From Moringa oleifera (lineage: Eukaryota > Streptophyta > Magnoliopsida > Brassicales > Moringaceae), in contig JAJFZO010000747.1 in NCBI GenBank assembly GCA_021397835.1, forward strand, positions 1,180,501 through 1,244,500: a DNA stretch of 64,000 nucleotides, in the 5' to 3' direction. The stretch's first letter is position 1; each line of letters starts with the position of its first letter. The notes beneath the pieces were generated by a model, which saw only the letters and a list, made by a program, of their open reading frames with translations, did not search any database and was not told the DNA's origin. This document shows, one piece after another, positions 14,396 to 28,200 of this stretch. A program made the position numbers and the translations under genes.

Positions 14396-17300
14396 TCATG
14401 CTACAACAAAAGCACTAGAGGAGCCGGTGAAATGGCGAATTGATCCCATAAGGGCCTTGGCAGCACCGAAATGTCTTATTCTGTAAACTCCTGGAAGGGC
14501 AGACTCAGGGATTCTCCATTCTATCGTTGCCTGACTTCGTGGACTAAGTTTCGAAGGCCTCGACCATTTGAAGCGAAGGCAGAAGTCATCATCGTCATAA
14601 GCCGGAACCCAAGTATCCTTACCCTGGAGGATTTCCACGAGCGAAAATGTACCTTCAGTCATGAGATCATTCCGAGGGCAAGCTGACCAGAAGACAACTG
14701 TGACTTTTTCTCCTCTCTTGAAGGTGATGTTTTGAGGAACATCGGAGCTGACATCCCCAAACTTCACACCAGGTGGGGTCAAGTCCATCACAACCGGTGT
14801 TAGAAAGCTTATTTGCTTGTTGAGGAGATTTGGAGGTTGAGGGCCGGGCACAACAAGCTTGCCATTGATGAGAGCAGTTGCGAGTTTTTTGAACTCCTGG
14901 ATATAGGCACTGAGAGTGTGTGGACCATACAAAGTGGATGCACCCTGAGAAGCAGATTACATTAAATTGATACTAAAACAGAATAAATGCTTTCTGCTAC
15001 AATTTATGCATTCAAGGGAGTGCATTATGTCATTTCTGATGCATAAGTGCCAGCACTTCATAGCTACAGACAAAGAGTGGCATTTCAGGTTCCTACTTGG
15101 TTAGAATTGTATACCTACGCTATTGTTCTATTGTATAACTAATCATGCGTTTCGGTGAGTATGAATGGCTGACTACTGACCTCGTATCTCTGCACCTCAT
15201 ACTCTTCAAAGGTAGTGACATACTGTGAATAGGTATTAGTCAACCCAGCTATAACAACATGAATGCTGCCACTGAATTCTCCACTGTTGCTGCTTTTGAG
15301 CACTGTCTGCACTGCATCACGGAGACGCCTCCCAGCCATTGTTGTAAACTCTGTTAGGAAAAAGATAACAGAACTGAAAAGATATTGGCCAGCATGTTCT
15401 CGAGGGTCTTTGGAACTTTAGTTAGTTAAAAAAGGAAACGCGAATCTCTACATATTAGCATTGAAGAGAAGAAGCGGGGAAAGATATTACCTCCAGGTAC
15501 ACAGAGGATCACCAGCTGTCCAATACGGATGATCTGGACCGGAAGTATTGAAGGCTGTAAAAATTTTGAGCAACAAATGTTTCAATAAGAAAAACTATCA
15601 ATCGTGTAAGCAAATCATGAGCATACCAAGTTAACGACTATCTTCAGAGGCCTTAACTGAAAACGTGATTGCAAATCTTAGACCAAGCACTGTTTTATCA
15701 GCTCCCAAACTAGTGAATCATTCTTGTGCAGAATCCAAAAGGAAATAGAAATGGCTATTTCCTCATTATTTAATCTAGTGCAGAATAGTTATATAAATTT
15801 GTTGGCTCTGACATACCTCAGTATGGAAAAATGCATGAGCCTACTACACGTAACTGTCTTGAAATGTATCAGGTAACCCTTAACGATTAGTATCAGTCTG
15901 GATTCTCTTCATGAAACCATTACCTCAGAATCGAACACATAATCTTATGTAGCATGCCCGTGCAACAAAGGACTTGAATATAAATATTGGAGAAGGCATC
16001 AATTACTCTAACTTGCACTCCCTCAGGATAACTAAATTCAGCTATATGATTACCAGTTTTGAGTCTTTGGAGCAATATTCTGGATTTTCCTTTTTGCATA
16101 AATTTTAGCACTGAAATTATTAACAACGATAGGGAGCTATGAGTATTACTATGTTTTACTTACCGCCCAATCATAAGGCTCTTTCATTTCACCAGTATCA
16201 AGCAAGATTGGCTTTGGATGCTGACAATCAATTTGTTTCTTGTCTGGTGTTTTAAGTAAGTTTCGCACCAGCCTCCAGAAAGGATTTCCCTGATGTAACA
16301 TCATCGTAAACTTTCGATGCAAAAAAGAGGCAGGCAATGCATATTGTATGAGCATAAACAATATTGGACCAATAATGATTGCACTTATCCATTACTTTAT
16401 CATCTCCTTGCTTAAAATCAAATGCTCCAGGGCCATCAGTTGTTCCAGCAGCAAATGCAAACCCCATTGCAGCAGGACATGTCTTTACTGCTTCAGAACC
16501 TCCATTCTGTTCAGGAAGAGTCACCTCCAGTTGGGAGAAGTCTACGTAAGTGTGCCGATAATCAACTTTCCCTCGTAGCTGCTCAGATGCTTTGTTGAAA
16601 AGGTCCATGGCTTTCAAGAATTGCCTCTCTCCGATAATACGTGTACTCTCAAATTCATCAGGATAGCTGCCAGGTTGAATTAGAGGATGCAACTTAGCTT
16701 CCGCACAGCCATTTCAAACATGTATGACCTAACATTTCAAACAAAATAAAAAAGGGAAGAAACTTAGCCAGAAGAGGATTAAATACCCCGGTCCACGGCC
16801 ATAGCATAGTTCATTCTTCCCACCACAGGTACTGTGATTGAAATCACAAGGAAGGCCAGTGTCTACGCAGAATGCTCCAAGCACATTTGGACTAACATCA
16901 CCACAGTTTGACTGACAAAAAGCAGATACAAATCCAGGCTTCTCAGCCTGCCTGAGAGAACTTCTGACCCGTCTTGCAACACTAAAAGTCCTGGTTGCTG
17001 GTTTCCCAGGTGGAGAGCGGAAGGATGCAGCAAGCTCTAGCAACTCATGATCTGTAGCAGACAAGAAATTTGAAGTTATTCTCCTCTCTTACCAGAATGT
17101 TAAATAACAGAATTTCACACTTAATGATGTCAGATCCTTCAACAATCCCATATAAGCAAATCAGAGGTTGGCAAAACAATAAATTTTGGTCAGATCATAG
17201 CTGCATATTCTATATGTATAAAAAGTTACTGGCTATATCCTTCCCAATGTTGATACTGCTGTCACTGATTGGTCTGGATATAAATCGATTAAATCTACAA

Positions 17301-19413
17301 TTATTAATTTTCCAACATCTAGACTTCTGTAGGAAACCATAACTTGCTAAATCAACAAATCCCACAGAGGGAACCATCTTGTTCACATGATCCATAATCT
17401 TCTCAAGTCATGTGACCTAGTATTTCCTAGGAAAATGTTGAAGACTAAATTGAACATAGTTCAATGTATATGCCAATCATGGCATCAAGTACAAGTATTA
17501 TTGTCAATAATGGGTAACAAATTCAGACATCAGCAAGTACCAGCCCAAAAAATGGAAGGCAGTGAAGTTAACAACCAAATTATAGGCCTAGCAGAAAAAG
17601 AAACGGCGATAGACTTTGAATTGTAGTGCTTCAAACTAACTGTGAGGGACAGCCTATGAACACAGACATCATTGAGATTTATAAGTGCCTCACCATATTC
17701 AAGATGAATCCACATAACATAGGTTAGGCATTTAAGCCTATAACAGACAAAAAATCGAGCGGATAACTAAAGTAGAGTTTCAACTTCTGAGCATCTTTTC
17801 AAATAAGGACCTATAATAAATAATGAAAACCTAGTAACTTACGATTATCATGAAGGTTGGTGATTATGTTTGAGACTCTTCTTGGTATTCCATCTTCTCC
17901 AACTTTGTTGGAATATGAACTTCCACTAACATTCTGCTGAAACCAGTCTTCCATGAATCGTGCTGCAGCACCCTTGTTGTCCCCACTTACTAAGGAGTTT
18001 GTACGACTCATAGAAGTTCCATGAGTTGCAAACCAATTGAAGCTACCCACTGAACCCCACTGATCATCAACAAACTTCAAAAGTGTCATTTCTTTATCAA
18101 CATCATACTTGTATTTACTGCGTTCTTCTGCGGGATTGTTAAGATAAGCACTAGGACTGCGGTTTACACCAGCATCCAAGAGCTCTCCTGTAAGTTATAA
18201 GTCCAAAGGCTTTATGAGAATGTATACGCTTCTAGAGAGCCAATCTTTTACAAAGGAAAGAAAAAACAAAGAAATGTAAAGAACTTAAAGGAGAATGAAC
18301 TAGCTGACAAAAGTGAAACTCAAAGAAAATGAGACAGAGAAAGAGGCTTGTTGATTTAACAGATTTGTCGAACTCCAAGTCAAAAACCATGCCAAAGTTT
18401 TTTTTTTTTTCCTTTATCCAATGCTCCTAGGTAATCTAAATAAATGCACGTTTCTGATTATCAAGTCTCCTGGACATATGAAATCAGGCTGCAACAGCAG
18501 TTGATCATGTTAAAAAACACGAAAGAATCCCTTCCCTACCCTTATTAACAAAGATTGATCCAGGTCGGAGATTTTCATGAGCTTGAATAATGCTTTTCTC
18601 AATACCATCCACAAGAACATCAAATGACTGACGAACAAACCCAAGAGATGTCACAAGGTACACAACATATTGGAGATAACCCCCAGGACCAGCATGAGTA
18701 TGGATACCACTTATGGCAACATTATTTTCAGTATATAAGTCACCGTACCTGCAAATATAAGAACATAATGTCATTTGACCACTATGGCTATCGGAAATTT
18801 CAACAACTTCAAATTTATAGGCCATTTGTGCAACTGCACTTAAATACGTGCATTACAAAAGCTCCACCCATCCTTCTGATTCAGGTTAAATAGAATGCTA
18901 GAATACTTTTATTTAAGACCTTCTAGATAAAACAGCTATGGATCTAGATGCATTCTGCTTCTATAGATTGCAAACTTACACCAAGTAAACTTTCAAATAT
19001 GTATCCACTTAATATATATGAACATGGAACAAAGCACAAAGGTATACACACTGAGATGACAACTACCTTGCCTTCAATCTGTCAATAACTTTAAGTTTCA
19101 CAAGCTGTGAGGCCATGCAAGCATCGAGGTTTACAAACACAACCCGTTTCTGTTGTGGCTCTGCCACAATGAATGAGCGAGCACGGAGCCTGAAGTGAAT
19201 GCCAGATGCTATTTGCTCCGTGTTGGCATATCCCATCATGTTAACATCAGCTGCAGGTCCCGTGATGTCATAGCTTCCAAGCCCAATCAAATAATTGGAA
19301 TCAGAGAACACACTTATGCTATTCACCACCAAGAGCATCAGAGATACCCAGAACCAAGTGCTCACACATGATCTGCAAACATAATAATTTAAAGGAGCAA
19401 AGACCTCCATCAT
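14396..19413 (-). CDS. NCER: Neutral ceramidase
   Basis: Hydrolyses ceramide to a long-chain base and a fatty acid in the secretory pathway or at the cell surface. Nine exons (19067-19413, 18540-18748, 17843-18187, 16787-17051, 16396-16666, 16164-16289, 15491-15554, 15181-15350, 14396-14944) join to 781 residues, close to plant NCERs. A hydrophobic signal segment (WFWVSLMLLVVNSISVF) precedes the catalytic domain start LIGLGSYDITGPAADVNMMGY. The zinc-site motif HTHAGPGG lies near residue 132. The nucleophile motif GDVSPN places the catalytic serine at about residue 354. A second His-containing motif, NWFATHGTSM, is also present. The C-terminal immunoglobulin-like domain is complete and ends SSSAFVVA. 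A non-coding 5' exon probably lies near 20150-20300, which would make intron 1 about 0.7 kb. Confidence 0.95.
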
Positions 19414-21109
19414 GCTGCCTCCACGAAGGCCTCTGAGAGCTCAACCAATTTTTCTCATTTGCCTTCATCAAAGAAATATGCCAGGTCAGTATAGATATCT
19501 TTAGTAGAAAAGACCATAAAAGAAATCAAAAAGGAAATTTACTTCTAAACACTGAGTACACAAAAGGGTAAATAGAAGACAGCATCAGAAAAATATTTAC
19601 GTTAGAAAATAGTCACAAAACACTTACCAAGGATCAAGACCAGAACTACTTAAAAAAAAAGGCAAAGAACAAAAACAATTATAGTGTTGACCTCTAAGTA
19701 TCAAAAGCAGCTGCAACCAACTGATTACCAAGTGCTTTACTTCACACAATCATTTTAAAGCGAAAATTTAACCTCATTTGAGCTCTAGGTGGCGAATAAA
19801 GCAGCTGGAAAGTCATTACGCCATAGCTTATACCGTCAGAGTAATTTAAAATCACATCTAATCATTTTAATAAATAATTAAAGAGCAGTAATCCATTTCA
19901 TTCCAGCTACAAAAGTAGCAACTGAAAATAGGAGAAAAAACTGAGGAAAATTGAAACTGCAAATACAAATAATCCAGTGCCTAAAGAGAACTTCCAAGCC
20001 AATCAAACGAAATTTAGATACGAAAATCAGTATCACTATGTATTATCATCTTAAAACGCCTAAAACCGATCAGCCACGGCAGTGAACAACTAAACAAGAA
20101 GGAAATAATACCCAGAACATAAGATTTAACAAGGTCGGTGCAGTTTCCATACCTCAAAAAGAATCAAGAGTAGAATTATTCAAACCCTCATCCACCATTC
20201 CAATTTAGTGCTCAAGAAAGAAACCGATACGGGTATTTAACAACGCAATGCGCGAATACTTGGTGCCGTGACAGAGAAACTGCGGTATTGATTGCGTGGA
20301 AGGGAAGATGGTTATGGGCTCTGTTGTAGTCACTGCTCATGCATTGAAGCTCTCTCCAATTTTACCCTGGTAGGTTGCAGGAAATCTCCATGCTACCGAG
20401 TGTTAGTTTAACCACTTTTCGTGGATTGAATGGGTCGCGGTCAGAACTCGGCTCTCGGATCCTGTCCGATTCATACAGGAAATTACCCCCTTTTAATTAG
20501 ATAACTACCCGGTTTAAGCTGTACTGAATATGCATTTCTTATTTGTTAAGACAGACTATTAGGGTTAATAATACTTTAAATTAGAGTAAATATAAAAATA
20601 TTAAATTATATTTAATTTTAATTTAAATCATTAATTTATTTAACCCTGTATTTATATTTTCAATTTTTAGTTTATTTATTTAAAATTTAGAATATTTCAA
20701 TTAAATATTTTATATAATAGATTTTGATTTCAAATTTTGTAAAGAAATAAAAGATATTTAAATTATTCGTTTCAAAAATTTTAAATATTTAAATATTAAA
20801 AATAAATGTTAATTTTATATTACTAAAAATTTCAAATTTATTAATTAAAAATAATTTAAATTTAATGAATATATTCAAAATATAATAATATTTTATTTAA
20901 ATTATTATTAAAGTATTTTAATATCAAAATATACTATTAATTTTTATAATTATTTAAAACAAATTAAATTAAAATATTAAACATGGACTCCAATTAATTA
21001 ATATTTTAAATTTAAATTTAAATCTAAAATAATAATAGTTTAAAATTTTTTTATTCTTAAAATTATTAATTTTTCTGACTTAAAAAAAAAAAGGCAAACA
21101 AACAAAGTG

Positions 21110-21480
21110 GTGTTTCTAACTTAGAAATGTGACAATTTAGGGAACAATCCTTGATCTCACGCTGAGGTGTTCTCAATTGAGTTGCAGAGCATCAAGCTTA
21201 GATGCCTCTCCGGTGACACAAGATGTTTTGCCCTCTTTGTTTATCGCCGAAGGCAAACACAGAAGGCGGGACCCAATTGGTGCCCAGCTTTCAAACTTGC
21301 CAATTCAAACCCGGAGAAGCAAAGCCCCACTGTCCAAATACGCACTCTCCCACGGAGGCATCACCGGATCTTTCTGGTGGGCCCGTTCTGTAACCCGAGA
21401 TCATCAGTATCTGGGGCCATCAAATTTAAAAAGATGACATGCGTGCCGTTTGATAATGCATAACCAAGTTCAGAGATGAC
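21110..21480 (+). other. GC-richer island with two overlapping open frames, unidentified
   Basis: About 370 bases with markedly higher GC than the surrounding DNA. Two overlapping plus-strand frames (21167-21463, 98 residues; 21177-21437, 86 residues) are open. Neither shows a domain I recognise, and no splice partners were found. It may be a relic exon or a captured gene fragment. No function is assigned. Confidence 0.3.
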
Positions 21481-21516
21481 ATGCATGCCGTATCATGATA
21501 CACAAGCAAGTGAATT
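21433..21516 (+). repeat. Short direct repeat, about 42 bases, two copies
   Basis: The words gatgacatgc, then gccgt, then an aa(g)caagt-like tail occur at 21433 and again at 21475 with several mismatches. This is a small tandem duplication at the edge of the GC-richer island. Confidence 0.55.
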
Positions 21517-21535
21517 TTTTTAAAAAAATTATATT

Positions 21536-21744
21536 GATTTCGTATAGTTTAAAAATTATATTATTAAATAATATATAATTTTTTTATTCTTTATGATATA
21601 AATATTTTTTAAAATAAATTTTATATCAAATTTTGAAAAAATTCACTTGATTTCGTATAGTTTAAAAATTATATTATTAATTAATATATAATTTTTTTAT
21701 TCTTTATGATATAAATATTTTTTAAAATAAATTTTATATCAAAA
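21536..21744 (+). repeat. Tandem duplication of a 113-base AT-rich unit
   Basis: The segment beginning gatttcgtatagtttaaaaa at 21536 starts again at 21649, and nearly all bases match for about 95 bases, through the tttatgatataaatattttt word. One visible difference is attaaataat versus attaattaat. The high identity in otherwise fast-decaying DNA points to a recent duplication. Confidence 0.85.
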
Positions 21745-22479
21745 TTTGATATTTAATTTATATTATTAAAAAATTTTATATTTAAAAAGTTACTAATCAA
21801 ATATTAAATTATTAATTTGAAAATGAATTGAACATCGGATTATAATATTGTACAAATAATTCATTGACTGAGGAGTATATTTGTGTTACCATATGTTTTT
21901 CCTTTCATAGTTAGCAATACAACATAGACATATTCAGTTAGACTACCTTAGCATACCTATGAAGAATTTGGAAAGTTTATTTGATGAGGTGGAAGATGTT
22001 GGTTGATGGAGCAACAAAAATGAAGGGTCAACAAGAATCTTAGAACCAATACTTTGTTATTTTTCTTTCTTCACTTAATATTCTATTAATAAACCCTCTT
22101 GATATTATTATATCGCGACATCAATGTCGCTTGATATTCTTTCTTTGCTTGATATTATTATCTAGTAAACAAATATCAATTTTTCTTTTAATGCAAGTTA
22201 TGAAAGTAATAAAGCTTATTCAAATTATATCAGCAAGGTAAAATTGGTATATTATATTAATCAAAATGCCATTTGATATGGATAAAAATCCTCTATTGAT
22301 CTATTTTTTATATTAAATATTTTAATAACTAGTTATAAGGATATTTTGATAATTTATAATAATAATATAAAATATAAAAAATAACAAAATAATTTGAACT
22401 ATTGATTTTATTAATTAAAAGCTCAAGATAGCTTAGATCAATAAAAAATCTTGAACTCTTTAATAAACTTATAATAGGT

Positions 22480-22930
22480 ATAATATCAATCAAAAATAGA
22501 TACGTCATCAAAGCCAAACTTAACCAATCAAATATTCCATGTTGGTCATTTAACAATTCAACTTGGTATCACATACACCACATGAGGTCATGCCAATAAG
22601 TTAACCAACCCGAGTTGTTACTTTAGATCGAAAACAATCAAAATTAGTCACAATTAACCAGCTTTAAAAATTTAATATCAGTCTGAATTTCTCAGGAAAA
22701 TTTACGATACTAGTCGCTCAAGGTCTTCCAAAATCCTCGTATTGATATTTGCTCAAAACCCTTAACTTGGCAACCCCTAAATCAGGAATCTCTAATAATC
22801 TCACCTAAAATATTTTTCACAAAGCTTATAAACGATTCAAATATCTCTTTTTTTACTTGATTATTAAATATTAACTTAAGTCAGAAGTATTTTCTTTTGC
22901 ATGTGGGGCAATTTTTTTAATCATAATTCA
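22480..22930 (+). mobile_element. Probable decayed LTR fragment (solo LTR or TRIM-like)
   Basis: A moderately GC-richer stretch ends with ttaacttaagtcagaagtat, then tttcttttgcatgtgggg. This resembles the 'tgacttgagcgtcggagtg ... ttttgcaggtgggg' region near the end of many dicot LTRs. Sentence-like words before it (aggaatctctaataatctc, aagcttataaacgattcaaa) fit an LTR leader. No terminal TG/CA pair, target-site duplication or internal coding region was located, so the boundaries are approximate. Confidence 0.4.
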
Positions 22931-24376
22931 AGTTATGTAATTTGTGAGTGGTAACACTTTGTGTGAAACAAAACAAAAGAAAAATGCTAAAAATTCGAAA
23001 AATGACTTAGTGATTAAGTCATTTTAGTTAATTTAATTAATGGTTTGTTTCTAATTTTATTGAAAATAAAAAGAAATCGATTTAGATAAATTAAACATGA
23101 TAATGATACGCTCTTTATTTTGCAGTGAAAAACAATTTGAAAACTTTATTTTGCCTATATTTATTCTTAATCCACAATGTTTACAATATATAACATAAAT
23201 CAAGATGATAAATTATTATCCATAAAACTTATTTTATATAAATTTCAATTTTTTACCTTCCTTAAAAATTATTTTCCATACTTTAAAAAAATATAATAAC
23301 CAGAAGATATATAAAATATCTTGTAATGTAAACTATATATACAGATAAATTTTTCTATTTATATAAGATTACTTAACTAGAAATGCTTTCAAATTAAAGC
23401 TTAACTATAACTTTGATGGGTTCTTGTTTTAAATGATTTCTTAGGTTTTAAGTTATCTCAAACAAATCCTTCTTATTCGAGAAATTTGATACAATCTTTT
23501 ATTATGATATTTTTATTTTTATTTTTTTATATTTTAAAATTAATAATAATATATAATAAAATAAATATTTAAAAAAATATTTTTGAATACATATTAAAAT
23601 TTTTATATGAAACGTAATAATATTTTGATGATATAATGTTAGAATTAATTTTTTTATTAATTTAAACTGTATTAAAAATTTAATATAAAATAAATTATAT
23701 TTTTATAATTTATTATATTAATATAAAAATAAAAAAATATAATTATTTTTAAAATTAAATTATTACGGGTCATATTTTTCTTAAAAAATCTCAACATATA
23801 TAAAATTCCTATAATGTAATTCCATCTATCTTTTCAGGACTCTTAATAAGTAAAGTTTTGGTAATTAATTATCATTATGATTGTCAAATATTGCCATCTA
23901 ATCGATATTTAATATAATTTAATATATTACCTAATTAAAGCATTATACATCATATTACAAGATATTTTAATTGATAATAATATATTTTATTAAATATTTT
24001 AAATAATAATTTAATTTAATTAATGGATAAAATATTTATCAAAAGTTTGTTCCACGATTGTTAAAATCAAGTATTGTGAATTAGATATGGATTGAAATTG
24101 GTAAAAAAAATTCAGATAATTATAAAAGAATTTCATGGAAAAAATTATGTTAATAATAAAATTAAAATTATTTAATTCTGATTTATAAATTTTTCTATAA
24201 TAAAGTTAAAAAATTAATTTAGTTTTCGTAAAAGATAATTTATGCTTTAAGAGCTTATTTTAAAGAAAAAGGAGAAAATATGTTCTGACGCGGTTAACTG
24301 TGCAAACCTAAGGAATCGGAGCTTCAGAATTAAGCCAACCGGGTCTTGTTTTTAATTGGCTTCCTATCAAGCTTGA

Positions 24377-24385
24377 TATATATAA
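24377..24385 (+). promoter_or_regulatory. TATA box of the RING/Q-rich gene
   Basis: TATATATAA followed within about 50 bases by a pyrimidine-rich (CT)n leader (24437-24455). The coding start is at 25288, so the 5' leader is long and very likely contains one or more introns (for example a donor near 24505 and an acceptor near 24978). Confidence 0.6.
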
Positions 24386-25287
24386 GCACCGCCTTCACTT
24401 CTACAGTACGGCCTTTCATTTTGTCTCGCCTCGTCGCTCTCTCTCTCTCTCTCTCACGGGTTCCCTGTGTCTCCTTGCTTTGCCTCTTCGATAAAATCTG
24501 AAAGTAAGATTTTCTGTTGGTCAATGCCTTGGATATTTATTTGCTTTTGATATTTCATTGTCTTCGATATTCATTTCCGTTAGGTACCTTGATGATTTTT
24601 GGAGAATAGAAACCCTAAAGAGATCCGTTCTATTTTTAGAAAAAATATTTGGCAGGTTTCCGTTGGGGTCCCTTAGAGAGCTTGATTGGAACTGAGAAAA
24701 TTTCAGGTACTGGATATATGTATCAGATTAATATTGCATTCTTTGTTTCTTCTATTTGCTGGGTCTGGTTGCTCAGGAACTGTGGGAAATAAATGATGAA
24801 AATTGTGTAATCTGTTCACTTGTGTAAACTTCACTTCCATTTACTGGCCCCATATGATTTAGATCACTTTTTTTTATTTAATATCTTTTGGTTTTTTGCT
24901 GCTCAAGCTTTAGTTTTTGTGTGAGTATGTGATGTTACTATTTGTGTTTTATTTATGAGAAATCTTTCTTCTCTTGCAGTAGTGCATTTACCTACTTAAC
25001 CAGTTTTTTGGTCCGGTATGCTCCGTTGATATGATGGTTTCTGGTGGAACTGTCAACTTAGTTGTGGTTAGATGGTGCTTGAATTTGAGCAATGATTGAT
25101 GCTAATTTATTATGTTGTGAATTGTACTAATGAATGACTGAGCCCAGTTGATCAATTGGTAGTAACCCTTTTCATTCTTATCTACATTGTTGTTTTGGGT
25201 CTTGATTAGATTGGTAACATTGTAATTCTTGACTCAGTTGACAGCATTGATGATTGTTGTGAGTTGAAGCGAAATCCATAGGGCAGA

Positions 25288-28200
25288 ATGGGATTTGATA
25301 ACGAGTGCATACCAAATATTCAATCTCTACCTGGAGAGTATTTCTGTCCTGTTTGTAGATTGCTTGTTTACCCAAATGAAGCGCTACAGTCACAGTGCAG
25401 TCATCTATACTGTAAACCATGTTTAACGTACATTGTCAGCACCACTCGGGCTTGTCCTTATGATGGCTATTTAGTAACTGAAGCAGATTCCAAGGTTCTC
25501 TCTTACCGTGTTATTTGTTTGTATTTCGCATTTTTTGTTTTTCTGTTTTATTATTATATATGTATATTTACTTTTCGTTACTGTGCATTTCAGCCGCTGA
25601 TAGAATCAAACAAGGCCTTTGCTGAAGCTATTGGGAAGATAGTGGTTCATTGTCTATATCACAGAAGTGGATGCACTTGGCAGGGTCCTCTATCTGAGTG
25701 CACAATGCATTGTTCTGGGTGTGCTTTTGGGAATTCTCCTGTTGTATGCAACCGGTGTAGTATCCAGATTGTTCATCGGCAAGTACAGGAGCATGCACAA
25801 AATTGTCCTGTGAGTCCAAGAAGTCACTTTACTGAATCAAAGAATAGCTTCTACTCTTCCATTTTTTATGAAGCTTATTCTTGTTCTTGCTGCTAAATAC
25901 CAGGGTGTACAACCTCAACCTCAGCAGATTGAGGGTTCTCAAGCTGCTGCAGCCATGGGAACGACAGCTACCGGTGATCAGACTCAGACTACCACCCAAG
26001 TGGGGGCCACTACCTCGCAGTTAGGGATGACTGTCTCTCAGGTGGGGACAACTGCTTCTGAGACCCAGACTTCTCAAACTGCTGCAGCTCCAGCACAAGA
26101 TCCCAGTCAGCCAGTCAGCTCTAATTCTCAGGTCCAGGCAGTATCTGCTGCTGCGTCAACTCAAGAACAGTGGTATCAACAGTATTACCAGCCGTATCCT
26201 GGGTATGATGCATATCAGCAGCATTATCAGCAATACTATCCCTATCAACAGCAGGCTGTTCAACAGTACCAGCAACAGCCTTTGCAGGCTCACACCCCAC
26301 AGATGGCTGGCCAGCATCAAGCTCAAGTGTACATGCAGCCACTGGCTCCGCAACCTCAATTGTCCGTGCAGCCTCAACCACAGGTGCAACCTCAGGTTTT
26401 GCCCCAATCCCAATTGCAACCCTTTGGACAGCCTCAGTCACGTCCTCCCGTCCCAGCACCTGTGGTTTCTCAATCTCAGAATCAGGTACAAGTAAACCCA
26501 CTCCCTCAGGCTCAACCTACAGTGCTGCCACATTCTCAAGTTCCTTTGCAGACTCATGCACCATCCCAAGGTCCTCCTCACCTTCAAACACAGCCTAGTT
26601 CACAGAGCTACTCGAATCAACATCCTCCGCAACACATTCAGATGCCTCAGTATCAGCAGCCTAATGCTCAGATGAAACATCTACAGACTAACTTTCAGCC
26701 GCAGGCTTTTTCTCAGCTTCACCCTCAGCATCATCCCGTTTCTCAAACTCAAGCTCTGCCGCAACCGCAAGTTCAACTTCATTCCCAGCCCCATTCTCTG
26801 CAGCCTAACCTGCCTCTGAATCCTAATGTGCAGTCTCAGACACAGCAGTCATCAGGCCATGCAGTGACAGGCCATCTAAGTTATCCGCAACCGCAGCCTC
26901 ACCAGCAGATGCAGTTGGGAGCCTCACAGCATGCACCTATGCACCCGCAAGGTGGGCCTCAGTTTGGATTGCAGCGTCCTGTTCAAGCTCAGTACCCCCA
27001 ACACACTGCTCATCTGCGTCCACCTCAGTCTCATGCTGCAATGCCAAACCAGCAAAAACCAGCTTTGCTACCTTCTCCAGGTCAAGCCTTAAATGGCCCT
27101 TCAGCCCAGCTGCAGCCATTTCATCTTCATGCTCAACAACCAGCAGTCCATCAGCGCCCTGGTGTGCAGCCAGTTCAACAAGCCATGCCCCAGCAGTATG
27201 TTCAGCAGCAGCCTTTCCCTTCTCAACCATCGGGCTCATTTCATAATCAGTTGCATCTGCAAGTTCCTTCTGTGCAGCAACAGCTGCCTGTACAATCCCA
27301 GTTACGCCCTCAGGGCCCACATCAGCCAATCCAACAATTTCCGCAGCAGGAACAGAATGTACATAGCATGCAACCCCATCAACCTCAAAATCTTACAGGA
27401 CCACTTATGAGGCCAAACCATGGATTGCAAGTACAGCCATATCAACAATCTGCTAATGTTGTGCAGGGTAGGCCCATGCAGCTAGGACCAACCCAGCCAT
27501 CTTCAGGTCAGAGTGATGCACTTAGAACCAAAAACCAAGTGCAAGTTTCCTCTGAACAGCAATCTGGGGCAACTTTGAAACCAATGTCTGAGAAGCCTGG
27601 CGACCACATGATTGATAGAAGTGCAGATGAGAGAGAAGCTGCAGCCTTGTCTGGCAAGGCTTCTAAGAAGGAAATAAATGAATTGAATACAGCATCTGGT
27701 TTTGGGAATGATGCAACTGAGTTGAAAACCTTGAAACTTGAAAATGATGTGAACCCTGTGGATGAGGAAGTAAAATCAAATGCTGAAATTGAAAATAAAT
27801 GTACTCCAATTGTCACTTGTGCCAAGGAGATGCCTGAATCTGAACATGTCTTGGGTGCAGATCCTGAAGCTCATGCCGCGGAAAATGTAGAGCCTGTAAC
27901 TAAGCATATCGCAAAAGAAGAGGCTCCAGTTAGCACTGAGAAATTGGGGGAGCATTCTGTATTAGATGACAAGAAAATTCAGGATGTCCCCCTCCGAAAA
28001 CCCTCTCCGTTGCAGGAAGCTGAACATCTTGAAGAACATGGTGGAAGGTTGCAGAAAGATAAAACATTGTCTCAAATGCAGGGTGTCACTCAAGGGCCTG
28101 GATTTCATCCATCTGCTCAGATGCAAGTGGGTGGTGTAATCACTGATCAAGGAAGACATCAGTCTGCAGTTAATCATGGGACTTGTACTTTCCAGCAAAG

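Larger units (their letters stand above)
20300..24370. other. 4-kb AT-rich intergenic region
   Basis: Separates the divergent ceramidase and RING/Q-rich genes. The left edge (20300-20480) should hold the ceramidase promoter. The rest is A/T-rich, apart from a GC-richer island at 21110-21480 and a decayed LTR-like stretch at 22480-22930 (listed separately). No intact gene was found. Confidence 0.65.

Noticed and set aside
26121..27329. Long minus-strand frames opposite the Q-rich exon
   Set aside because: They are shadows of the CAG/CCT-rich coding strand; no domains or splice sites support them.
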